NCBI GenBank assembly: GCA_934667105.1
Contig: CAKULG010000013.1
Span: 17,326-81,325 of the forward strand
Reading direction: 5' to 3'
DNA: 64,000 nucleotides
Origin: an uncultured Clostridia bacterium
GTDB taxonomy: Bacteria; Bacillota; Clostridia; Christensenellales; Aristaeellaceae
The position numbers were made by a program, and so were the translations under genes. This document shows positions 40,899 through 50,296 of the stretch, in pieces; position 1 is the first letter of the stretch, and each line of letters opens with the position of its first letter. Under the pieces are notes generated by a model. That model saw only the letters and a list, made by a program, of their open reading frames with translations, did no database searches and had not been told where the DNA came from.

Positions 40899-43544
40899 AT
40901 GAAGAAGACGCTGAGCATCGTGCTGGCTCTGGTCGCGGTGGTGGCGATTGTTTTCGCCGCCGTTTTCGCGGTGCAGAAGAACGATCTGCAAAAAGCGAAG
41001 GACGATCTCCAGGCGCAGGTGGACAGCCTGAGCAAGGAGCTGGCCGATGTTAAGGCCGCCGCCGACGAAGCCGCCAGGACGGCCGCCGACGAGGCCGCCA
41101 AGGCTGCCGCCGAGGCGGAGGAAGCCCTGAAGAAGGCCACCGCTTCCTACACCTACAACGGCTCCGTTGCCACCTTCCCCACCAACTGGAACCCCCATCA
41201 GTACAAGACGGAAACCGACAGCAGCACCGTGCTGTCCTGGATCTCCGACGACTTCTATACGTTCGATTACAACGAAGCCAAGGACGGCTATAGGATGGTT
41301 CCCATGATGGCCGTGGGCGAGCCCGTGGACGTCACCGCCGACTATGTGGGCGAGGAATGGGGCATCGAGGAGGGCGCTGTGGGCCGCGCTTGGAAATACA
41401 CCCTGCGCGACGACCTGAAATGGCAGGACGGCACCCCCATCACCGCCGACACCTTCGTTTACTCCGTCAAGCAGCAGCTCAACCCTCAGGCCCAGAACTA
41501 CCGCGCCGACAGCTTCTATTCCGGCTCCGTGGTGCTGCACAACGCCGAAGCCTACGCCAAGTCCGGCATCTATGCCTACAGCAGCATGCTGGATATGGAC
41601 GCGCCCGCCTATGTGAAGGTGGAAGACCTGAAGACGGAGGCCGACGGCCATTACACCCTCGACGGCAAGGACGTTGCCTTCAAGCTGGACAGCGGCAATA
41701 ACTGGAGCAACAACAGCCTGGCTGATTACCACGCTGCCGCTTCCTATGCGGATATGTTCGTCAAGGACGGCGTGGATCTCTTCGAAACCGTTCTGGAAGC
41801 CAAGGCTGATAAGGACGGCTATGTGAAGGTTGACAAGGACGTCTACGAAGCGCTGAGCTATATCGTGGCCCGTCTGCATGACGCCGAGAGCGTGGAAGCC
41901 TATGCCGAAAGCGCCGGCGACTACGCCTATCAGGAATGGGAAGAATTCTGCTGGCTGGGCTACAACCGCGACGCCATGGATTTTGACAAGGTCGGCATCA
42001 AGGCGCTGAGCGATACCGAGCTGGTCTTCATCCTGGATAAGAGCCTGCAGGGCTTCCAGCTGAAGTATAACCTGGGCGGCGTGCCCCTGGTTTACGAAGA
42101 GCTGTACGAAAAGTGCGCCAAGGTTGAGGACGGCGTTTACACCAACAACTACGGCACCAGCACCGACACCACCATGTCCTACGGCCCCTACATGCTGACC
42201 CGCTTCCAGTCCGATAAGGAAATCGTGCTGGAGAAGAACCCCAACTGGTACGGCTACGCCCTGCCCGAGAACGAGGGCTGCTACCAGACCACCCGCATTG
42301 TGTACACCTACGTGCAGGAAGCCTCCACCGCCTTTGAGATGTTCCTCAACGGCAAGCTGGATCAGGTGGGCCTGGATGTGGACCACATCGCCGAATACCT
42401 CACCAGCGATTACACCTATCGCTCCAACGGCCCCTCCGTGTTCGCCATGGCCTTCAACCCCAACCTCAAGGCGCTGGCCGAAAATGAAAAGGCCGCTGGC
42501 GAAAACATCAACAAGACCATCCTGACCCTGAAGAACTTCCGTATGGCCATGTCCCTGGGCATCGACCGTCAGGCGTTCATCCTGGCCACCTCTCCCTCCA
42601 ATTCTCCCGCGTTCGCCCTCTATGGCAGCACCATCGTGGCCAACCCCGAGGACGGCACCTTCTACCGCAACTATGACGAAGCCAAGCAGGTTGTGGTTGA
42701 TTTCTGGGGCCTGACCGATGAAATCGGCGAAGGCAAGCTGTATGCCACTTTGGACGACGCTATCGATTCCATCACCGGCTACAACCTGGAAATGGCCCGC
42801 GATTACTTCAATAAGGCCTATGACGAAGCCATTGAAAAGGGCCTGATGGATGCGGACGACGTGGTGGAAATCACCATTGGTCTGCCCAACACCCGCCCCG
42901 CCTATGTCAACGGCTACGAATTCATGGTGAACAACTACACCGAGGCCGTGAAGGGCACCAAGCTGGAAGGCAAGCTGACCTTCAAGCAGGACGCCACCAT
43001 CGGCGGCAGCTTCGGCGACGCGCTGCGCAACAACCAGGTTGACATGCTGTTCTACGTTGGCTGGAACGGCTCCGCCTTCGATCCCTACAACCTGATGCAG
43101 GCCTATGTGTACCCGAATTATCAGTACGACGCTTCCACCGACTACAGCAAGGAAATGCTGGAAATCGAGCTGGACGGCGTTAAGTACACCGCCGACGCTA
43201 TGACCTGGTGCGACATCACCAACGGCGATGAGCTGGAAGTCACCGTGTCCGGCACCGAGGAGAAGAAGACCCTGTCTCTGGGCTACACCTTCGACGAGGA
43301 AAAGGCCCAGCAGCGTCTGCTGGTTCTGACCAAGCTGGAGAACGCCGTGCTGCAGAACTACAACTTCATCCCGCTGACCAACGACTCCTCCGCCCTCCTC
43401 AAGGGCATGAAGATCAACTTCTACACGGAGGAAGAAGTGTTCCCCCTGGGCTACGGCGGAGTGAAGTACCGCACCTTCAACTACACCGACGCCGAATGGG
43501 ACGCCTATGTGGCGGAGCAGGGCGGCACGCTGAACTACAAGTAA
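40899..43544 (+). CDS. ABC transporter substrate-binding protein, OppA-like (SBP family 5)
   Basis: An 881-residue extracytoplasmic binding protein for peptides or similar solutes. An N-terminal hydrophobic helix (residues 4-25) has no lipobox cysteine and is followed by a coiled-coil of about 55 residues rich in Ala, Glu, Lys and Asp, so it is probably membrane-tethered by an uncleaved helix. The SBP_bac_5 fold follows: SWISDDFYTFDYNEAKDG, WKYTLRDDLKWQDGTPITADTFVYSVKQQLNP and late FNPNLKAL. It is far larger than OppA (about 540), with extra segments between the lobes. AAGGAGG precedes the ATG, and codon use looks biased toward strong expression. Confidence 0.88.
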   Translation: MKKTLSIVLALVAVVAIVFAAVFAVQKNDLQKAKDDLQAQVDSLSKELADVKAAADEAARTAADEAAKAAAEAEEALKKATASYTYNGSVATFPTNWNPHQYKTETDSSTVLSWISDDFYTFDYNEAKDGYRMVPMMAVGEPVDVTADYVGEEWGIEEGAVGRAWKYTLRDDLKWQDGTPITADTFVYSVKQQLNPQAQNYRADSFYSGSVVLHNAEAYAKSGIYAYSSMLDMDAPAYVKVEDLKTEADGHYTLDGKDVAFKLDSGNNWSNNSLADYHAAASYADMFVKDGVDLFETVLEAKADKDGYVKVDKDVYEALSYIVARLHDAESVEAYAESAGDYAYQEWEEFCWLGYNRDAMDFDKVGIKALSDTELVFILDKSLQGFQLKYNLGGVPLVYEELYEKCAKVEDGVYTNNYGTSTDTTMSYGPYMLTRFQSDKEIVLEKNPNWYGYALPENEGCYQTTRIVYTYVQEASTAFEMFLNGKLDQVGLDVDHIAEYLTSDYTYRSNGPSVFAMAFNPNLKALAENEKAAGENINKTILTLKNFRMAMSLGIDRQAFILATSPSNSPAFALYGSTIVANPEDGTFYRNYDEAKQVVVDFWGLTDEIGEGKLYATLDDAIDSITGYNLEMARDYFNKAYDEAIEKGLMDADDVVEITIGLPNTRPAYVNGYEFMVNNYTEAVKGTKLEGKLTFKQDATIGGSFGDALRNNQVDMLFYVGWNGSAFDPYNLMQAYVYPNYQYDASTDYSKEMLEIELDGVKYTADAMTWCDITNGDELEVTVSGTEEKKTLSLGYTFDEEKAQQRLLVLTKLENAVLQNYNFIPLTNDSSALLKGMKINFYTEEEVFPLGYGGVKYRTFNYTDAEWDAYVAEQGGTLNYK

Positions 43545-43587
43545 TCCAGAGATGGATTAACTGAACAGCCCGGAAAGGGCATGCCGG

Positions 43588-43616
43588 GGCAGGGGCGCAG
43601 CTTTTGCGCCCCTGCC
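43588..43616 (+). other. Perfect 12-bp stem-loop between binding protein and permease genes
   Basis: GGCAGGGGCGCA (43588-43599) pairs exactly with TGCGCCCCTGCC (43605-43616), loop GCTTT, with no T tract. In transporter operons such hairpins often stabilise the upstream binding-protein mRNA and lower expression of the downstream permease. Confidence 0.7.
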
Positions 43617-43721
43617 TTGGCGGCAAAAAATAAGAAAACGGGGCCGTCATTTTCTACGCTTGCACCTGATGCGTCCTCGGCGGCGGATGCAGCCGTAGAA
43701 AATGAGGAAAGGGGTTCGGTC

Positions 43722-44681
43722 ATGGTCAAATATGTACTGAAAAGAATCGCGCTGATGCTGATGGTGTTTTTAATCATCATCTCCATTTGCTTTGTGCTGG
43801 TGAAGCTGCTGCCCGATAAACCGGCGGAGCAGTTTGGCAAGGATATGCAGCTGATTGAAATGCGCCGGGAGGCGCTGGGCTATAATAAGCCGCTGATCGA
43901 GCAGTATTTCATTTTTGTGCAGAAATCCCTGATCGGCGGCAATTGGGGCGTGAGCGAGTCGCTGTATGTGGGCCAGGATGTGTGGACGAAATTCATGGAA
44001 AAAATGCCCGCCACGATTATCGTGAACGTGTACACCATGATTTTCGCCGTGCCGCTGGGCCTGCTGCTGGGCATTTACGCCGCGCTGCGCAAAAATAAAT
44101 GGCAGGATCATCTTATCTCCACGGGGGTAATGATCTTTGTTTCCGTGCCCAGCTATGTGTATGCGTTCCTGGTGCAGTATTTCCTGTGCTTCAGATTAAA
44201 ATGGTTCCCCTTCCAGATGAAATCCGGCTTTGATTTCCTTTCCTGGGAGACGTTCGTTTCCCTGGTGCCCGCCATTATTTCTCTGGGCTTCGGCACGGTG
44301 GCGGGCCTGGCCCGCTACACCCGCGCGGAGCTGACCGAGGTGCTCACCAGCGATTATCTGCTGCTGGCCCGCACCAAGGGCCTCTCCCGGGGGCAGACTA
44401 CCGTGCGCCATGCCCTGCGCAATTCCATGGTGCCTATCTTCCCCATGATTCTGGGCGAATTCATCGGCATTATCGGCGGTTCGCTGATTATTGAGCAGAT
44501 TTTCGGCATCCCCGGCGTGGGCCCGCTGTATATTTCCTCCATCACCGCCGCGCAGCCGGATTACAACTTCTTTATGCTGCTGTCCGCCTTCTACACGCTG
44601 GTGGGCCTGGCGTCCGGCATCCTGGTCGATCTGAGCTACGGCTTTATCGATCCGAGAATCAGAATGGGGAGCAGGAAATGA
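43722..44681 (+). CDS. Oligopeptide-type ABC transporter permease (OppB/DppB family)
   Basis: A 319-residue permease of the BPD_transp_1 family with six helices. It begins MVKYVLKRIALMLMVFLIIISICFVLVKLLP, typical of DppB/OppB, and the EAA loop is visible as LLLARTKGLSRGQTTVRHALRNSMVP. The GGAAAGGGG site and the ATG at 43722 set the start; the frame upstream is noncoding. It overlaps the next permease gene by four bases. Confidence 0.93.
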   Translation: MVKYVLKRIALMLMVFLIIISICFVLVKLLPDKPAEQFGKDMQLIEMRREALGYNKPLIEQYFIFVQKSLIGGNWGVSESLYVGQDVWTKFMEKMPATIIVNVYTMIFAVPLGLLLGIYAALRKNKWQDHLISTGVMIFVSVPSYVYAFLVQYFLCFRLKWFPFQMKSGFDFLSWETFVSLVPAIISLGFGTVAGLARYTRAELTEVLTSDYLLLARTKGLSRGQTTVRHALRNSMVPIFPMILGEFIGIIGGSLIIEQIFGIPGVGPLYISSITAAQPDYNFFMLLSAFYTLVGLASGILVDLSYGFIDPRIRMGSRK

Positions 44682-46210
44682 TGAACGAAGTGAAATATGA
44701 AGCCATTCCGGCTTCCGAATTTGAATTTGTGGGCGAGGGCGACCGGCTGCATGATAAAAAGCTGGAAACCAAGCCCGTGGGCTATTTCCGGGACGCCATG
44801 AGCCGCTTCGCCAAGAACAAGAGCTCCGTTGTGGCGGCGTTTATCATTCTGTTCCTGGTGCTTTACGCCGTGCTTACGCCCCTCCTGTGCGAAAACAGCT
44901 ACACCCTGGCGCTGACGGATACCACCTATCTGAATTACACCAAGCTGCCGCCCCGGGTGAAGGGCCTGGGCTGGCTGGGCATGGACGGCTGCGCCGACCG
45001 CACCGTCAACACCGAAACCTATAACCTGCTTCGGGCCATCGGCGCGGAAACGGGGCTGGATCCGGTGCTGGAGGTGTACCGCGCGGATTATAAGGATCCC
45101 ACCGCCAGCAGCAATTCCACCTTCTACGATATTAAAACGGATAAATACTACGAAATGGGCATGATGTACATGACCCTGACCCCCGCCCAGTACGAGGATA
45201 TTCAGGCCTGGCAGGATCAGACGGGCTTGCAGGTGATTTATCCCGCTATCACCGATTCCAAGCAATCGGACGCCAACGTCTGGTATAAGACCAACAAAAA
45301 GGGCGCGCCCGCCCTGGACGCGGAGGGAAATTTCCAGCCCATCTATCGCCAAACCACGCCTGCGGATACCTCCTACCACAGCATCCGCATCGCCGCGGAT
45401 ACCGATCCGGAGCATCCCATGGCCTACGCCCGGGTGACGGGCACCTCGGATGCTCGCAGCTATGTGACGCGCATCTGCAAGTATACCTATTTCCAATATC
45501 GCTATGGCTTTGAGCCCTCCTTCGTGTTCGGAACCAACGCCAAGGGCCAGGATATCTTTACCCGCCTGGCTGCGGGCGCGCGGTTCTCGCTGATTTTTGC
45601 CATCTGCATTTCCGCCATCAACCTCTTCATCGGCGCGATTTACGGCGCTATCGAAGGCTATTACGGCGGCTGGATTGATCTGACGATGGAGCGCATCTGC
45701 GACGTGCTCAGCGGCGTGCCCTTTATGGTGGTCACAACGCTGTTCCAGCTGCATTTATCCAAGCGGGTGGGCGTGATTCCCTCGCTGCTGTTCGCCTTTG
45801 TGCTGACGGGGTGGATCGGCATGGCCGGGCGCGTGCGCATGCAGTTTTACCGCTTCAAGGGCCAGGAATACGTGCTGGCGGCCCGCACCCTGGGCGCCAG
45901 CGACGGGCGGATTATGTTCAAGCACATTTTCCCCAACAGCCTGGGCACCATCATCACCGGCTCCGTGCTGGTGATTCCGGGCGTGATCTTCTCCGAATCC
46001 AGCCTCACCTATCTGGGCATTGTGAACCTGGAATCCTCCACGATGACCTCGGTGGGCACCATGCTGGCCAACGGCAAGAATTATCTCGCCACCGATCCCT
46101 ATATCATCCTGCTGCCCTCGCTGTTTATTTCGCTGCTGGAAATTTCCTTCAATCTCTTCGGCAACGGTCTGCGGGACGCTTTCAACCCGTCTTTGAGGGG
46201 GGCAGAGTAA
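44678..46210 (+). CDS. Oligopeptide-type ABC transporter permease (OppC/DppC family) with large periplasmic-side insertion
   Basis: A 510-residue OppC-like subunit. An N-terminal cytoplasmic OppC_N segment (residues 35-45) precedes membrane helix 1 (about 47-69). It is followed by an extracytoplasmic insertion of more than 200 residues (about 75-290) with no membrane helix, rich in Tyr, Thr and Asp. The normal five-helix core resumes near residue 295 and includes the EAA loop YVLAARTLGASDGRIMFKHIFPNSLGTII. Standard OppC proteins are about 300 residues. The inserted domain could contact the oversized binding protein on the outer face. Confidence 0.9.
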   Translation: MMNEVKYEAIPASEFEFVGEGDRLHDKKLETKPVGYFRDAMSRFAKNKSSVVAAFIILFLVLYAVLTPLLCENSYTLALTDTTYLNYTKLPPRVKGLGWLGMDGCADRTVNTETYNLLRAIGAETGLDPVLEVYRADYKDPTASSNSTFYDIKTDKYYEMGMMYMTLTPAQYEDIQAWQDQTGLQVIYPAITDSKQSDANVWYKTNKKGAPALDAEGNFQPIYRQTTPADTSYHSIRIAADTDPEHPMAYARVTGTSDARSYVTRICKYTYFQYRYGFEPSFVFGTNAKGQDIFTRLAAGARFSLIFAICISAINLFIGAIYGAIEGYYGGWIDLTMERICDVLSGVPFMVVTTLFQLHLSKRVGVIPSLLFAFVLTGWIGMAGRVRMQFYRFKGQEYVLAARTLGASDGRIMFKHIFPNSLGTIITGSVLVIPGVIFSESSLTYLGIVNLESSTMTSVGTMLANGKNYLATDPYIILLPSLFISLLEISFNLFGNGLRDAFNPSLRGAE

Positions 46211-46211
46211 A

Positions 46212-48374
46212 ATGGAACAGGAAAAGAAATTACAGGTGCGCAATCTGCGCATTTCCTTCCGCACCAGCGCCGGCAAGGTGCAGGCCGTGCGGGGCATCAG
46301 CTTTAACCTGCATAAGGGCGAAACGCTGGCCATCGTGGGCGAATCCGGCTCGGGCAAATCCGTCACGTCCAAGGCCATCCTGGGCATCCAGGCAGGCAAC
46401 GCCATCACTGAGGGCGGCGAAATTCTCTACGACGGGCAGGATCTGCTGAAAATTCCGGAGGAGGATTTCTATCGCCTCCGGGGCGATAAAATCGCCATGA
46501 TTTTCCAGGACCCCCTTTCCTCCCTGAACCCCATTATGCGCATCGGCAAGCAGCTGACCGAGGCCATGCTGCTCAAGGGCAAGGCGCGCCAGCGCTCCAG
46601 CAAGGAGAATTTCTATGAAAAGCTGACCCTGCTGGAAAAGGATATGATCGAAGCCGATCCCAAGAACGCCGGGGGCATTAAAGAAAAATGCGCCGTTTTC
46701 CGCAAATTCGAAATGCGCCATATCCAGCTGGAACTGGCCTATAACGCCGCGTATGAAGCGGCGGAGGACGCGCTGAACGAACTGGAAAACGTGCTGTTCC
46801 TGATTGAAAAGAACGCCTTTACCGACGCTTCCAGCACGCTGGAATCCATCAGCGAGGTGGCGCTGCGGGCGAAAAACCCCTATGTGGTGACGGGGGAGCA
46901 GGCGGCGGCGCTGGAAAAGCAGGCCGCCAGCCTGCAAAAGAACCTGCGCGCCCAGGCCAAACGGGGCGATTTTAGCGAACTGACCGCCAAGCTGCAAGCC
47001 ATGCGGGAAATCCTCAGCCAGGCCGTGGCCCTGGAAAAGCCCAATTTCTTTGCGCTGGGCTATTATCAGTACGCCACCAAGGAGCCTGCCCCCGCCGGAA
47101 CCGTGGCGGAGCAGAACGCCTTCTACCGCCGCTATCTGGACGAGCATTTCATGCTGGATTTTATCGCCGCGGCCGAAAAGGGCTTGGATATGGCGGAAAA
47201 GAAATATTTGGCGCTGCGCCAGGAGGCCGTGCGCCAGATGGAAAAGGCGCTGCCCGTTTTCAGCGCCACGCCCTTGGAGGATCAGCAATTGCAGTCCCTG
47301 GCGGCGGAACTGAACAAGGCGGTGACCGCCAGCATCAACCCCATCGACGTCGTGAAGGACAGCGCCGCCTACACCTTCGGCCAAAGCCTGAAGGCCTTTG
47401 TGGACACCTATTTCCAGGGCAAGCGCACCAACGGCGGCAAGCTGCGCAAGTATGAGCGGCAGCGCCGGCGCTATGAAAAGGCGTGCGCCCGGGGCAAGAC
47501 TCCCGATTGGAAGCTGGCTGCCCCCACGGTGATCGATCTGGAGCTGGCCCAGCAAAACATGGTCGAGCATATCCAGCACATGCTGGAGCATTACGGCCGC
47601 AAAAACGCCCAGGCGGATCAGGTGAACCTGAATGAAAAGGCCGTGGCCCTCATCGACTATCTGAAGGAAAACGCCTCCGGCATGGTGCTGAAGGTGACGA
47701 AGCGGGGGGCAAAGCGCAAGGCCCTGAAGCTGATGGAGGAGGTGGGCATTCCGGAGCCCCGGAAGCGCTATCGCTCCTATCCCTTCGAATTTTCCGGCGG
47801 CATGCGCCAGCGCATCGTGATCGCCATCGCCCTGGCGGCCAACCCGGATATCCTCATCTGCGACGAGCCTACCACCGCCCTGGATGTGCGGGTGCAGGCC
47901 CAGATTCTGGAATTGATTAACCGCCTGAAGGAAAAGCGCAATCTTTCCATCATCTTCATTACCCACGATCTGGGCGTGGTGGCCAACATGGCCGATCGCA
48001 TCGCGGTGATGTACGCGGGCAAGATCGTGGAATACGGCACGGCGGAAGAAATTTTCTATTCCCCCGCCCATCCCTACACCTGGGCGCTGCTTTCCTCCAT
48101 GCCCGATTTGGATACCAAGGAAAAGCTGGAGGCCATTCCCGGCACGCCGCCTAACATGATCTATCCCCCCAAGGGCGACGCCTTTGCCGAGCGCAATCGC
48201 TACGCCATGAAGATCGATTTCGAGCGGCAGCCCCCGGCCTTCCCCATTTCCCCCACCCATTGGGCCGCCACCTGGCTGCTGCATCCCAACGCCCCCAAGG
48301 TGGACCCGCCGAAAGCGGTGACGGAGCGTATTGCGAAAATGAGGGCCAGAATGGAGGGTGAGGCAAATGCCTAA
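46212..48374 (+). CDS. Oligopeptide-type ABC transporter ATPase (OppD family) with about 365-residue insertion
   Basis: A 720-residue OppD-like ATPase. Walker A GESGSGKSV is near residue 40 and the Q-loop IFQDPLSSLNP near 97. The signature FSGGMRQR does not appear until about 526, where OppD normally has it 50-60 residues after the Q-loop. The intervening segment (about 125-485) is helical, charged and rich in Ala/Glu/Lys/Leu, with coiled-coil character. Walker B ILICDEPTTALD, the switch histidine ITHDLG and the OppD C-terminal oligopeptide_HPY region (HPYTWALLSSMPDL) are intact, so ATP hydrolysis should be possible. It starts 1 base after the permease stop. Confidence 0.93.
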   Translation: MEQEKKLQVRNLRISFRTSAGKVQAVRGISFNLHKGETLAIVGESGSGKSVTSKAILGIQAGNAITEGGEILYDGQDLLKIPEEDFYRLRGDKIAMIFQDPLSSLNPIMRIGKQLTEAMLLKGKARQRSSKENFYEKLTLLEKDMIEADPKNAGGIKEKCAVFRKFEMRHIQLELAYNAAYEAAEDALNELENVLFLIEKNAFTDASSTLESISEVALRAKNPYVVTGEQAAALEKQAASLQKNLRAQAKRGDFSELTAKLQAMREILSQAVALEKPNFFALGYYQYATKEPAPAGTVAEQNAFYRRYLDEHFMLDFIAAAEKGLDMAEKKYLALRQEAVRQMEKALPVFSATPLEDQQLQSLAAELNKAVTASINPIDVVKDSAAYTFGQSLKAFVDTYFQGKRTNGGKLRKYERQRRRYEKACARGKTPDWKLAAPTVIDLELAQQNMVEHIQHMLEHYGRKNAQADQVNLNEKAVALIDYLKENASGMVLKVTKRGAKRKALKLMEEVGIPEPRKRYRSYPFEFSGGMRQRIVIAIALAANPDILICDEPTTALDVRVQAQILELINRLKEKRNLSIIFITHDLGVVANMADRIAVMYAGKIVEYGTAEEIFYSPAHPYTWALLSSMPDLDTKEKLEAIPGTPPNMIYPPKGDAFAERNRYAMKIDFERQPPAFPISPTHWAATWLLHPNAPKVDPPKAVTERIAKMRARMEGEANA

Positions 48375-49554
48375 CGAACAGGGCGAGGTGCTGCTCCGGG
48401 TTGAGCATTTGTGCCAGTATTTCAAAAATGTAAAGGCCGTGGACGACGTCAGCTTTGATATTAAGCGGGGCGAAGTGTTCGGCCTGGTGGGCGAATCCGG
48501 CTGCGGCAAAACCACCACCGGCCGCTCCATCATTAAGCTGTACGACATCACCTCCGGCAATATCTATTTCAAGGGCAAGCGCATCGCCGCGGGCGTGAAA
48601 TCCTATAAGGACGCTATCGCCGACGCGCAGAAGGAAATGAAAAAGGCCTCGCCCGAGCGCAAGGCCGAGCTGAAGGCCCTCATCGCCCAGCAGCGGGCAG
48701 AGATTAAGCTGGCCAAAATTGATCATTTCAAATGCGATAAGCTGCACGCCAATGATCTGGCCCAGGAAGTGGATGAAAAATATAAGCCGCTGCTGGACGC
48801 CGCCCGGGGCGAGGAACTGGCCCGGCTGAAAAAGCAATACGTCCAGGAGCGCGCCGTCGCAAAAAAACAGCGCTATATCACCCAGATTCAGATGATCTTC
48901 CAGGATCCCGTCGCCTCCTTGGATCCCCGTATGACGGTGCTGGAAACCATCGCGGAGGGGCTGACTATCCGCGGGGAAAAGGATAAAAAGGTCATCGAAG
49001 AAAAGGTGTATAAGGTGCTGGAGCGGGTGGGCCTGGTGCGGGAGCATGCGGGCCGCTATCCCCATGAATTCTCCGGCGGCCAGAAGCAGCGCATCGGCGT
49101 GGCTCGAGCCGTGATTATGAACCCCGAACTGATTATCGCCGACGAGCCGGTGAGCGCCCTGGATGTGTCCATTCAGGCTCAGGTGATTAACCTGCTCAAC
49201 GATTTGCGCCATGAATTGGGGCTGACCATCCTGTTCATCGCCCACGATCTGTCGGTGGTGAAATATTTCTCCGATCGTATCGGCGTGATGTATTATGGTA
49301 AGCTGGTGGAGTTGGCCTCCTCGGACGAGTTGTTCGCGCATCCGCTGCATCCCTACACCCAGTCCCTGCTTTCCGCTATTCCGCTGCCCGATCCCATGTA
49401 TGAGAAAAAGCGCCAGCGTATCAAGTATGATCCCTTGGCCGCCCATGATTACAGCACGGATAAGCCCTCTATGCGCGAGGTGGCTCCGGGGCACTTTGTG
49501 CAGTGCAACGACGCGGAATTCGAAGCGTATCAGAAGCAGCTGAATCAGGCCTAA
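48367..49554 (+). CDS. Oligopeptide-type ABC transporter ATPase (OppF family) with insertion
   Basis: A 395-residue OppF-like ATPase. Walker A GESGCGKTT is near residue 41; the Q-loop IFQDPVASLDPR is only near 175, leaving an extra Lys/Glu/Ala-rich helical segment of roughly 85 residues (about 75-165). Signature FSGGQKQR, Walker B LIIADEPVSALD and switch histidine IAHDLS are intact, and the oligopeptide_HPY tail is present. The start at 48367 overlaps the OppD stop by 8 bases, with GGAGGG upstream; a GTG at 48358 is possible. It completes a one-operon importer: binding protein, two permeases and two ATPases. Confidence 0.92.
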   Translation: MPNEQGEVLLRVEHLCQYFKNVKAVDDVSFDIKRGEVFGLVGESGCGKTTTGRSIIKLYDITSGNIYFKGKRIAAGVKSYKDAIADAQKEMKKASPERKAELKALIAQQRAEIKLAKIDHFKCDKLHANDLAQEVDEKYKPLLDAARGEELARLKKQYVQERAVAKKQRYITQIQMIFQDPVASLDPRMTVLETIAEGLTIRGEKDKKVIEEKVYKVLERVGLVREHAGRYPHEFSGGQKQRIGVARAVIMNPELIIADEPVSALDVSIQAQVINLLNDLRHELGLTILFIAHDLSVVKYFSDRIGVMYYGKLVELASSDELFAHPLHPYTQSLLSAIPLPDPMYEKKRQRIKYDPLAAHDYSTDKPSMREVAPGHFVQCNDAEFEAYQKQLNQA

Positions 49555-49563
49555 AAAGCGAGA

Positions 49564-49776
49564 ACGCTGTGAAGAAAACGCCTCTGCAATGAGAAAGCTG
49601 GAATTACGGCGAGAAGCATGCTTCCTTTTGCTGGCGGAGATGCAAGTAGATCACATGCTTTTGCCCAGCCCATACGGCTTTCTTGGAGGGAGGAGCGAAA
49701 CGACCGGCCTGCCGGCGGCAGGAGCGGCCTTCAGGCCGCAGGGAGCCACGCAAATACTTTCGTTTCGCTTTTGCGG
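49564..49776 (+). repeat. Degenerate third copy of the MITE-like repeat
   Basis: Starts ten bases after the transporter operon with a diverged terminal sequence (ACGCTGTGAAGAAAAC) and follows copy 1 (765-1192) closely through the GGCGGAGATGCAAGTAGA and CGACCGGCCTGCC...GCAGGGAGC modules, then skips to the CAAATACTTT end. The right terminal repeat is not recognisable. The three-hairpin element is missing. Confidence 0.65.
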
Positions 49777-49787
49777 AAAGGAATATT

Positions 49788-50225
49788 ATGGCAAGCAAGA
49801 AAAAGAAGCGGAAGAAGGGCCTGGGCGGCACGCTGGCGCAGTATCTTTCCACGCTGTTCATCGGCGCGGTGATCGGCGTGGCGGTGGCGCGTGCCCGGGG
49901 CCTTGCCGGGGGGCAGGCGGCCTATCTCAACGCCCGCTATCTCAGCGACGGCTTTTTTGTGGCCGGGCTGATCCTGACGGGGATTGGGGGGCTGGTGTGG
50001 ATTTCCACTACGGGGTTTTTCGATATTTTCGGCTATGCCTTCCGCAGCCTTGTGGTGCTGTTTACCGCCCTGCGCAAGCCCCAGGAGCATAAGCAGTATT
50101 ACGATTACAAAACCGAAAGGGCGGCGCACCGGGGCAAGCCCCTGTTTTTCCTGCTGGCGGTAGGCGTGCTGTTTTTGCTGCTGTCCGCCCTGTGTCTGGG
50201 CCTGTATTACAATATGCCCAGCTAA
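49788..50225 (+). CDS. DUF3899 membrane protein
   Basis: A 145-residue integral membrane protein with a basic N-terminus (MASKKKKRKKGLG) and three or four hydrophobic helices: 14-34, 48-76 and 113-140. The segment YLSDGFFVAGLILTGIGGLVWISTTGFFDIFGYAF is the DUF3899 signature. The function is unknown. The start at 49788 follows GGAAAGGA; the longer frame to 49683 reads through the repeat. It is a single-gene unit, followed by a conserved hairpin. Confidence 0.8.
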   Translation: MASKKKKRKKGLGGTLAQYLSTLFIGAVIGVAVARARGLAGGQAAYLNARYLSDGFFVAGLILTGIGGLVWISTTGFFDIFGYAFRSLVVLFTALRKPQEHKQYYDYKTERAAHRGKPLFFLLAVGVLFLLLSALCLGLYYNMPS

Positions 50226-50257
50226 GCGCGCCGCGCTAAGAAAAAGAATAATCATGC

Positions 50258-50296
50258 GGGGGAACCGTTCTTGCGTCGTCCAAGAAGGGTTCCTCC
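50258..50296 (+). terminator. Terminator-like hairpin after the DUF3899 gene
   Basis: GGGGGAACCGTTCTTG pairs with CAAGAAGGGTTCCTCC (one mismatch, one G-T pair), loop CGTCGTC, followed by GTTTCCTTT. It has the shared stem sequence seen at other operon ends. Confidence 0.7.
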
